From SIG673 sp045653945 (GTDB lineage: Bacteria > Bacillota > Clostridia > Oscillospirales > CAG-272): DNA of 10,783 bases. Made by a program: the position numbers and the translations under genes. Shown here in pieces: positions 1 to 4,109 of this stretch. Position 1 is the stretch's first letter. Every line of letters starts with the position of its first letter. The stretch lies in contig JAZOML010000039.1 in the NCBI GenBank assembly GCA_045653945.1, positions 1-10,783 on the forward strand. Reading direction: 5' to 3'. Below the pieces are notes generated by a model. That model was not told the DNA's origin. It worked only from the letters and a program-made list of their open reading frames with translations, and searched no databases.

Positions 1-521
1 AGAAGTCCTGCGAAAGCCTTGCCGTGTCTTGCCTCGTCGCGTGCCATCTCGTGTACGGTGTCGTGGATAGCGTCGAGGTTAAGAGCCTTTGCTCTCTTTG
101 CAAGGTCGGTCTTACCTGCGGTTGCGCCGTTTTCAGCCTCAACTCTCATTTCAAGGTTCTTCTTGGTCGATGCAGTTACTACCTCTCCGAGAAGCTCTGC
201 GAACTTAGATGCGTGCTCGGCTTCCTCGTATGCCGCCTTCTCCCAGTAAAGACCAATCTCGGGGTAGCCCTCTCTATGCGCTACTCTTGCCATTGCGAGG
301 TACATACCAACCTCGGTGCACTCTCCTACAAAGTACATACGAAGATCAGCCTTGATATCCTCGGGAGCGTCTGCTGCAACGCCTACAACGTGCTCAGCCG
401 CCCACATCATCTCTCCGTCCTGCTTTGTGAACTTCTCTGCGGGAGCCTTACATACGGGGCACTTTTCGGGTGCCTCGGGGCCTTCGTGAACGTAACCGCA
501 AACCTGACATACAAATTTCAT
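1..521 (-). CDS. rbr: Reverse rubrerythrin (rubredoxin-first), 3' end cut by window edge
   Basis: Non-haem iron protein of the rubrerythrin family, expected to reduce hydrogen peroxide (and possibly act in oxygen defence) in the cytosol of anaerobes. Translating 519-521 leftward gives 173 residues with no stop. Residues 1-33 form a rubredoxin domain with C5-x2-C8 and C21-x2-C24, the FeS4 ligands. The rest is a ferritin-like four-helix bundle with iron-ligand motifs GECTEVG (66-72), YEEAEHASK (98-106) and DEARHGKAF (162-170). The rubredoxin domain being N-terminal marks the 'reverse' type, known in Clostridium as an NADH-dependent peroxidase component. Family members are about 180 residues, so only a few C-terminal residues are missing. 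The start is fixed by AAAAGGAG upstream. It lies 43 nt after the perR stop on the same strand and is probably co-transcribed with it. Family is certain; the peroxidase role is from family knowledge. Confidence 0.95.
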   Translation of the reverse strand, partial: MKFVCQVCGYVHEGPEAPEKCPVCKAPAEKFTKQDGEMMWAAEHVVGVAADAPEDIKADLRMYFVGECTEVGMYLAMARVAHREGYPEIGLYWEKAAYEEAEHASKFAELLGEVVTASTKKNLEMRVEAENGATAGKTDLAKRAKALNLDAIHDTVHEMARDEARHGKAFAGL

Positions 522-564
522 AACTTTTTTCTCCTTTTAAGTAAAAATATTTATTTTCAAAATT

Positions 565-954
565 TTACGAGCATTCGCGGCAAACTCCGTAATAGAGTAC
601 CGCTGTGCTCTCGATAACGAAACCGCAATCCTCGGCTACTGTCGGCAGTGCTCCGCTCACAGACACGTCAATTACCTGTCCGCATTTTCGGCATTTGGCG
701 TGGCTATGAGGCATAACGGTTATATCATATCTGTCCGCCCCGTCGTACACGGGAACCTTTATAGCAGTTCCGCTACTAACGTAGGAATTTAGAATTCGGT
801 ACACCGTTGCTCTACCGATTGAAGGGTCAACCTTTGCTACCTCTGCGCATACCATTTCGGCTGTCGGGTGATTTGTAAGGCTTTTAAATACCTGCATCAC
901 CACGTCCTTTTGGTGTGTGTTTCGAGTTGCTTTGGCTTTGCACTCATTTTCCAT
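565..954 (-). CDS. perR: PerR-type Fur-family peroxide-sensing repressor
   Basis: Metal-dependent repressor of oxidative-stress genes. With the start at 954 the protein has 129 residues: winged helix in the first half (recognition-helix region GRATVYRILNSY, 48-59), then the metal-binding dimerisation domain. The five sensing-site ligands of Bacillus PerR (H37, D85, H91, H93, D104) align with a constant offset of 8 to H29, D77, H83, H85 and D96. Structural zinc cysteines are C88-x2-C91 and C125-x2-C128. This complete set, including the His in HPTAE and the late Asp, favours PerR over Fur or Zur. An upstream in-frame ATG at 1020 would give 151 residues, but it lies inside the promoter between -35 and -10 and cannot be translated from that transcript; the ATG at 954 follows AAGGGAAG at suitable spacing. 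The next gene is rubrerythrin, a usual PerR target, and the operon is probably self-regulated. Confidence 0.92.
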   Translation of the reverse strand: MENECKAKATRNTHQKDVVMQVFKSLTNHPTAEMVCAEVAKVDPSIGRATVYRILNSYVSSGTAIKVPVYDGADRYDITVMPHSHAKCRKCGQVIDVSVSGALPTVAEDCGFVIESTAVLYYGVCRECS

Positions 955-998
955 TGGAGCACTTCCCTTTCCGATAAGTTTTTTACTTGCGTTTCTTA

Positions 999-1025
999 TC
1001 TTAATGATATTATATCTCATTAAGA
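999..1025. promoter_or_regulatory. Inverted-repeat operator over the perR -10 (candidate Per box)
   Basis: TCTTAATGA (999-1007) and TCATTAAGA (1017-1025) are perfect 9-bp arms around a 9-nt AT spacer. The palindrome covers the -10 box and the expected transcription start. Its AT-rich character and a partial match to the Per-box consensus TTATAATnATTATAA within 1001-1015 fit autorepression by the PerR protein encoded just downstream. The palindrome is seen directly; the binding protein is inferred. Confidence 0.7.
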
Positions 1026-1037
1026 GAAATTTGTCAA
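1009..1037 (-). promoter_or_regulatory. Consensus sigma-A promoter of perR-rbr
   Basis: Read on the minus strand, TTGACA (1032-1037), a 17-nt spacer and TATAAT (1009-1014) match the housekeeping promoter consensus exactly. The transcript would start near 1002, leaving a leader of about 48 nt before the perR ATG at 954. This position rules out the longer perR reading frame. Confidence 0.85.
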
Positions 1038-1079
1038 GTACTTTTTCAAAAAAAGTTGAAAAAATTTTTTAGAAAATAG

Positions 1080-1106
1080 AAAAACCCTGTATTTGACAGG
1101 GTTTTT
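1080..1106 (-). terminator. Rho-independent terminator of the four-gene minus-strand operon
   Basis: AAAAACCCTGT, a 5-nt loop (ATTTG) and ACAGGGTTTTT form an 11-bp hairpin with a T-rich run on either side, so it could work on both strands. It lies 28 nt past the stop of the acidic-protein gene and separates that operon from the perR promoter. Confidence 0.85.
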
Positions 1107-1134
1107 CGCTTTTTTAATACCACTTGAATAATTT

Positions 1135-1338
1135 TCAGTCTTCATCCTCAATTTCAACTATTTCGTACTCTTCCTCATAATCATCCTCATCATAATCTCC
1201 TGGATTAGACATATGTAGGATTCCTGCACCAAGCTCTGCACACGAACAAAGATATAACGCATATTCTTCTGCTTCTTCCTCGGTATCAAATATAGTTTCT
1301 CTTTCCTCGCCATTAAAAATAACTTTATACTTTGACAT
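1135..1338 (-). CDS. Small highly acidic protein, unknown function
   Basis: A 67-residue protein that I cannot assign to a characterised family. About 24 residues are Asp or Glu against three Lys/Arg, for a net charge near -21. The N-terminal half (SKYKVIFNGEERETIF, then DTEEEAEEYALYLCSC) looks like a short beta-strand pair followed by a helix. The middle has two nearby cysteines (C31, C33) and the motif GILHMSNPGDY. The C-terminal third is almost entirely acidic or tyrosine. There is no signal peptide or membrane segment. GGAGGTG stands 5 nt before the ATG, supporting translation. It is the last gene of a four-gene operon, 20 nt after the zinc-ribbon gene and just before a terminator. Strong acidity could mean a nucleic-acid mimic or a binding partner for a basic neighbour, but that is speculation. 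Confidence 0.75.
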   Translation of the reverse strand: MSKYKVIFNGEERETIFDTEEEAEEYALYLCSCAELGAGILHMSNPGDYDEDDYEEEYEIVEIEDED

Positions 1339-1358
1339 TTTACACCTCCAAATTTAAA

Positions 1359-1568
1359 TCAAAGCTCGGCCTCTGTAATTTTATAACCGCAGCCTTGACA
1401 CTTCCAATACCCTTCGCCGTAAGGAAAATCTCCATTTTCATCATGACCAAAAAAATCCATAGTTTCACCGCAACTTGGACATTTAGGATGATCCGAATCA
1501 AATTTCGCTTCCCACGGGTATGCCATAGTTTCCTTAAGTTCTTTCTTCCACTTATCTAATATTGACAT
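1359..1568 (-). CDS. Small zinc-ribbon protein, unknown function
   Basis: A 69-residue protein with a short amphipathic helix (residues 3-15) followed by a zinc-ribbon core: C30-P-S-C33 and C57-Q-G-C60, separated by 23 residues rich in Gly and aromatic residues. Such ribbons bind structural zinc and commonly mediate protein or nucleic-acid contact; no enzymatic motif is visible. The ATG follows GGGGAAAGG at proper distance. It is the third gene of the operon, 14 nt after the PIN-like gene, so translation is probably linked. I do not recognise a named family; the fold call rests on the cysteine pattern. Confidence 0.78.
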   Translation of the reverse strand: MSILDKWKKELKETMAYPWEAKFDSDHPKCPSCGETMDFFGHDENGDFPYGEGYWKCQGCGYKITEAEL

Positions 1569-1582
1569 TTTCCTTTCCCCTT

Positions 1583-2017
1583 TTACTCGTCACAGTCGGT
1601 TGTTTCAAGCGTTCCCTCAATTTCATCAGTGCACACTTCCAATGCGGAAAACGCTTCTTCTATATTAGGGAATAGATGAACCTTTACAGGTCTTTCTTTT
1701 TCCCAAAAATCTATAAGTGTTTGAAAACCCGTATCTTTAGAAATGATAACAAAATTATCAAAATGTGGATATTTACAGATAGAATATCCCAAATAAGACG
1801 ATAATTGAAAATCCAATGCATTCTTCCCTGGATGTTCAACCTGTTTAATATCTTTCAACCCCTTGCATTCAGTCAATTCATTCCAAAGTTCAAATGTCAA
1901 CGCTTTCGCATTTTTACTAAAAAATACCACTACCCTTTCGCCAGGCACAAGGCTTTTAACTCCACACATTGCAGAATCGCCTACATTTTCATAATCCACG
2001 AAAAACATATTTGCCAT
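1583..2017 (-). CDS. PIN/NYN-like nuclease-fold protein
   Basis: A 144-residue cytosolic protein resembling the single-domain PIN-like proteins of Firmicutes, a ribonuclease fold. The first strand carries FFVDYENVG (5-13) with D8 and E10. The central motif KNALDFQLSSYLG (65-77) carries D69, and the strand IISKDTGF (91-98) carries D95. These are the spaced acidic residues that bind metal in PIN/NYN nucleases, so catalytic competence is plausible. Starts in frame exist at 2026, 2017 and 2008. AAAGGGG directly abuts the 2026 ATG (spacing zero) but stands 9 nt before the ATG at 2017, so 2017 is chosen. The gene lies 17 nt after the 52-aa gene and 14 nt before the zinc-ribbon gene. Target RNA is unknown; a toxin or RNA-processing role is possible but not shown. 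Confidence 0.8.
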   Translation of the reverse strand: MANMFFVDYENVGDSAMCGVKSLVPGERVVVFFSKNAKALTFELWNELTECKGLKDIKQVEHPGKNALDFQLSSYLGYSICKYPHFDNFVIISKDTGFQTLIDFWEKERPVKVHLFPNIEEAFSALEVCTDEIEGTLETTDCDE

Positions 2018-2034
2018 TTCATTCATCCCCTTTA

Positions 2035-2193
2035 TTATTTCTTATTTTTCTTTGAATCATATTCCTTTCGTATAGTTCCTATAAGTTTATCACTTCTTGT
2101 GTCTCTTCCATTGGGATTACGAATACTTCCGGGCGGTAATCCTCTTGTTTTTTCAAACGTACCAACGGTGCAATCACTTCTTGTTTTTTTCAT
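2035..2193 (-). CDS. Small basic protein with an internal TRSD...GT..K repeat
   Basis: A 52-residue protein, first gene of the minus-strand operon, preceded by AAAGGAG 7 nt before the ATG. Two copies of a 12-residue motif occur exactly 28 residues apart: TRSDCTVGTFEK (4-15) and TRSDKLIGTIRK (32-43), joined by TRGLPPGSIRNPNGRD. The last ten residues are mostly Lys. The repeat is also visible in DNA as an identical 12-mer at 2089-2100 and 2173-2184. The protein has no predicted membrane segment or signal. I do not recognise a characterised family. Its good ribosome site, consensus promoter and tight spacing to the next gene (17 nt) argue that it is real. Its basic charge contrasts with the acidic last gene of the same operon. 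Confidence 0.72.
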   Translation of the reverse strand: MKKTRSDCTVGTFEKTRGLPPGSIRNPNGRDTRSDKLIGTIRKEYDSKKNKK

Positions 2194-2226
2194 AATGAAT
2201 CTCCTTTATTTTTAAGATTATAATAT

Positions 2227-2255
2227 ATTATACCGCAATTTGCAGTATTTGTCAA
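2227..2255 (-). promoter_or_regulatory. Consensus promoter of the four-gene minus-strand operon
   Basis: On the minus strand, TTGACA (2250-2255), 17 nt and TATAAT (2227-2232) match consensus exactly. The spacer and -35 are overlapped by palindromic repeats, so a strong promoter held off by a repressor is the natural reading. Confidence 0.82.
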
Positions 2256-2271
2256 TACTGCATTTTGCAGT
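2232..2271. promoter_or_regulatory. Paired 15-bp operators between divergent promoters
   Basis: ACCGCAATTTGCAGT (2232-2246) and ACTGCATTTTGCAGT (2257-2271) differ at only two positions and are centred 25 bp apart. The right copy is a palindrome with 6-bp arms (ACTGCA/TGCAGT). The inner half-sites also form a perfect 9-bp inverted repeat, TGCAGTATT/AATACTGCA, with a 4-nt spacer (2241-2262). The left copy covers the spacer of the leftward promoter; the right copy sits just upstream of the rightward -10. The Xre protein encoded at 2313 is the obvious candidate ligand. Confidence 0.72.
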
Positions 2272-2272
2272 T

Positions 2273-2281
2273 TGATATAAT
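2273..2281 (+). promoter_or_regulatory. Extended -10 promoter of the Xre gene
   Basis: TGATATAAT fits an extended -10 (TGnTATAAT) for the rightward gene; no good -35 exists at 17 nt. A second TATAAT at 2287-2292 is 16 nt from TTGCAG (2265-2270), but would put the transcript start almost at the ribosome site. The right operator ends 2 nt upstream of the extended -10. Confidence 0.5.
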
Positions 2282-2312
2282 TTTTATATAATCTAAAATT
2301 CAGGAGATTTCT

Positions 2313-2525
2313 ATGGTATATAAAAGGATACGAGATTTGCGAGAGGATAAGGATATAACTCAAAAGCAAATGGCTAAAGCGCTGAATTGTTCACAGCAGG
2401 TATATAGCAACTACGAGCTCGGTCAAAGAGATATTCCCACCGATATTCTTATTAAACTTTCAAAAATTTACGGAGTTTCCGTAGATTATATTCTCGGCAT
2501 TAGCGACAATCCGAGTATAAAATAA
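2313..2525 (+). CDS. Xre/Cro-CI family HTH repressor
   Basis: A 70-residue single-domain DNA-binding protein. Residues 4-62 form a five-helix HTH_3 domain; the HTH proper is ITQKQMAKALNCSQQVYSNYE (15-35 region), followed by the characteristic helix and VSVDYILG (residues 55-62). It has no dimerisation or peptidase domain, so it resembles short SinR/Cro-type regulators. AGGAG stands 6 nt before the ATG. It is divergent from a four-gene operon, and two 15-bp palindromic operators lie between them, so it probably represses that operon and possibly itself. A hairpin terminator follows immediately, making it a monocistronic unit. Confidence 0.92.
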   Translation: MVYKRIRDLREDKDITQKQMAKALNCSQQVYSNYELGQRDIPTDILIKLSKIYGVSVDYILGISDNPSIK

Positions 2526-2552
2526 AGAGGTTGATTTACTCTCAACCTCTTT
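2524..2552. terminator. Hairpin terminator after the Xre gene
   Basis: AAAGAGGTTGA and TCAACCTCTTT form an 11-bp stem with a 7-nt loop, followed on the plus strand by a T-rich run (TTCTTATTTTTT). It overlaps the Xre stop codon and lies directly beyond the ynzC stop on the opposite strand, so it probably serves both convergent genes. Confidence 0.85.
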
Positions 2553-2554
2553 TC

Positions 2555-2758
2555 TTATTTTTTCTTTTTAAGGCTTTCTCTGCTTCCGTCGGGGCGTTCG
2601 ATAACTGTATTATCAAGTATTCCGCGAAGACTTGCTCTATAAGCTACAATATATTCCTCGCGAAGCTGTTTTTGCTCAGCTTTTTCCGCATCGGTCAGCT
2701 CTCTTACCTTTGACGCTCTTGCAAGCTCGTTAATTCTATCTATCTTTTTTTGGTTCAT
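2555..2758 (-). CDS. ynzC: DUF896 / YnzC family protein
   Basis: A 67-residue cytosolic protein of the UPF0291/DUF896 family, which folds as a short two-helix hairpin. Family hallmarks are present: KIDRINELARASK (5-17), then ELTDAEKAEQKQLREEYI (20-37), and a later segment with RPDGS. The C-terminus ends in four lysines. AAGGAAG precedes the ATG. In Bacillus subtilis ynzC belongs to the SOS-induced yneA-yneB-ynzC operon; here it is alone with its own consensus promoter, and I see no convincing LexA box. Biochemical function is not established for the family. Confidence 0.9.
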   Translation of the reverse strand: MNQKKIDRINELARASKVRELTDAEKAEQKQLREEYIVAYRASLRGILDNTVIERPDGSRESLKKKK

Positions 2759-2801
2759 TGTTTTCTTCCTTAAATATATAATTTGTCAACTTTCATAAAT
2801 T

Positions 2802-2830
2802 ATTATAACCAAAGTGCTTCGTTTTGTCAA
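2802..2830 (-). promoter_or_regulatory. Consensus promoter of ynzC
   Basis: On the minus strand, TTGACA (2825-2830), 17 nt and TATAAT (2802-2807) form a full consensus promoter, giving a leader of about 37 nt before the ynzC ATG. Confidence 0.8.
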
Positions 2831-2855
2831 TAGCATAAAAATTTTAATAAAAATA

Positions 2856-2884
2856 TTGACAACACAAAAAAGTTGTACTATAAT
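2856..2884 (+). promoter_or_regulatory. Consensus promoter of the EIIC-type permease gene
   Basis: TTGACA (2856-2861), 17 nt, TATAAT (2879-2884). The start of transcription near 2891 leaves only about 8 nt before the ATG at 2899, so initiation at the ATG at 2914 is favoured. The spacer carries a short ACAAC/GTTGT inverted repeat. Confidence 0.82.
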
Positions 2885-2913
2885 AGTAAAAAATAAATAT
2901 GGAAGGTGAAAAA

Positions 2914-4026
2914 ATGGATAATAATTTAGAACAAAAAGGCTTTAAGGCGTTTTTACGTCGCAAGAACATTGAGATTTCCGCTAAGCGTTACGGAATTGAT
3001 GCTATGGGTGCTATGGCGCTCGGTCTTTTCGGCTCACTCCTTATCGCTACAATTTTCAATGCAATAGGACTTATTCCGTATCTTTCCTATTTTAAAACAA
3101 TAGGCTCTTACGGTGCAAAGGCGGCAGGATGCGCAATGGCAGTAGCGATTGCTTTCGCCCTCAAAGCTCCGCCGCTTGTAATGTATTCAACTGCTTTGGT
3201 CGGATTTATCGCAAACGACCTTGGCGGTGCGGGTGGACCTATCGCCGTTTTACTTATCGTTATTATCGCAACCGAGTTTGGCAAGGTAGTTTCAAAGGAA
3301 ACTAAGGTTGATATTCTCGTAACTCCTTTTGTTACGGTGTTTGTCGGCGGTATGCTTTCGGTTCTTCTTGCTCCCCATATCAATACGCTTGTAAGCTTTA
3401 TTGCAAAATTCATCGGTTGGGCTACCTTACAGCAACCCTTCCTTATGGGAATTATCATAGCAACCGTAATCGGTATTGCTCTTACTTTGCCGATAAGCTC
3501 CGCTGCTATTTGTGCAGGTCTTGGACTTTCCGCAGTAAGTGCTACCGGCGCTCTTGCTGAAAATTACGAAGGACTTGCTCTTGCAGGCGGTGCGGCTATT
3601 GCAGGCTGTTGCGCTCATATGATAGGCTTTGCAGTTATGAGCTTCCGTGAAAATGGTGTCGGCGGTCTTGTTTCGCAGGGCATCGGGACGAGTATGCTCC
3701 AAATGCCTAACCTTGTAAAGCATCCCCTTTTATGGATTCCCCCCGTACTTACCTCCCTCATCACAGGCCCTCTTGCAACCTGCGTTTTCCAAATGCAGAT
3801 GTACGGTGCGGCTATAAATTCGGGTATGGGTACCTGCGGTCTGCTTGGCCCTATCGGTATCATTCTCGGTTGGTTTGGCGGAAGCTATCAGGGTACGGTA
3901 GGCGCTATTGACTGGATCGGACTTTTCCTTATTTGCTTTGTTTTGCCGGCAGTTCTTTGCTTTGCTTTCAGTGAAATTATGAGAAAGCTCGGCTGGATAA
4001 AATTTGGCGATTTAAAGCTTGACTAA
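2914..4026 (+). CDS. PTS_EIIC_2-family membrane permease (sugar PTS IIC-like)
   Basis: Integral membrane protein of 370 residues, resembling the stand-alone PTS_EIIC_2 family annotated as phosphotransferase-system IIC components. A basic cytoplasmic N-terminus (KGFKAFLRRKNIEISAKRYG) leads into about nine or ten hydrophobic segments, roughly at 32-58, 68-88, 90-120, 136-156, 174-196, 198-216, 220-244, 272-296, 306-326 and 333-356. Conserved-looking loops are LPISSAAICAGLG (192-204), GIGTSMLQMPNL (256-267) and INSGMGTCGLLGPIG (301-315). GGAAGGTG stands about 5 nt before the ATG at 2914; the in-frame ATG at 2899 has no such site. No IIA or IIB domain is fused or nearby, so phosphoryl-transfer partners would have to be encoded elsewhere, or the protein is not a true PTS component. 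It ends in a strong terminator shared with the convergent lyase gene. Substrate unknown. Confidence 0.85.
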   Translation: MDNNLEQKGFKAFLRRKNIEISAKRYGIDAMGAMALGLFGSLLIATIFNAIGLIPYLSYFKTIGSYGAKAAGCAMAVAIAFALKAPPLVMYSTALVGFIANDLGGAGGPIAVLLIVIIATEFGKVVSKETKVDILVTPFVTVFVGGMLSVLLAPHINTLVSFIAKFIGWATLQQPFLMGIIIATVIGIALTLPISSAAICAGLGLSAVSATGALAENYEGLALAGGAAIAGCCAHMIGFAVMSFRENGVGGLVSQGIGTSMLQMPNLVKHPLLWIPPVLTSLITGPLATCVFQMQMYGAAINSGMGTCGLLGPIGIILGWFGGSYQGTVGAIDWIGLFLICFVLPAVLCFAFSEIMRKLGWIKFGDLKLD

Positions 4027-4074
4027 GCAGGCAAGCGTCTGCGGGCATAAAAGCCACACATTTAAATTACATCG

Positions 4075-4108
4075 AAAAAAGAACCGACTTTGAAGTCGGT
4101 TCTTTTTT
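4075..4108. terminator. Bidirectional terminator between permease and lyase genes
   Basis: AAAAAAGAACCGACT and AGTCGGTTCTTTTTT form a 15-bp hairpin with a TTGA loop and a U-run on both strands. It lies 48 nt past the permease stop and directly after the lyase stop, serving both convergent genes. Confidence 0.92.
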
Positions 4109-4109
4109 G

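Noticed and set aside
24..617. Plus-strand open frame of 197 codons
   Set aside because: It lies opposite the rubrerythrin gene, whose motifs, cysteine ligands and ribosome site are unmistakable; the plus-strand product resembles nothing and crosses the perR end.
955..1020. Longer perR start at 1020 (22 extra residues)
   Set aside because: That ATG sits inside the consensus promoter and upstream of the expected transcript start; the extra residues do not align with PerR.
2018..2026. Alternative PIN-like gene start at 2026
   Set aside because: The AAAGGGG ribosome site touches this ATG directly, but is 9 nt from the one at 2017.
2808..2824. Possible LexA (SOS) box in the ynzC promoter spacer, CGAAGCACTTTGG
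   Set aside because: It lacks the paired GAAC/GTTC core expected of Firmicute LexA sites, so I do not call SOS control despite the Bacillus precedent.
2899..2913. ATG at 2899 as permease start
   Set aside because: Only about 8 nt of leader would precede it and no ribosome site is present; GGAAGGTG instead serves the ATG at 2914.
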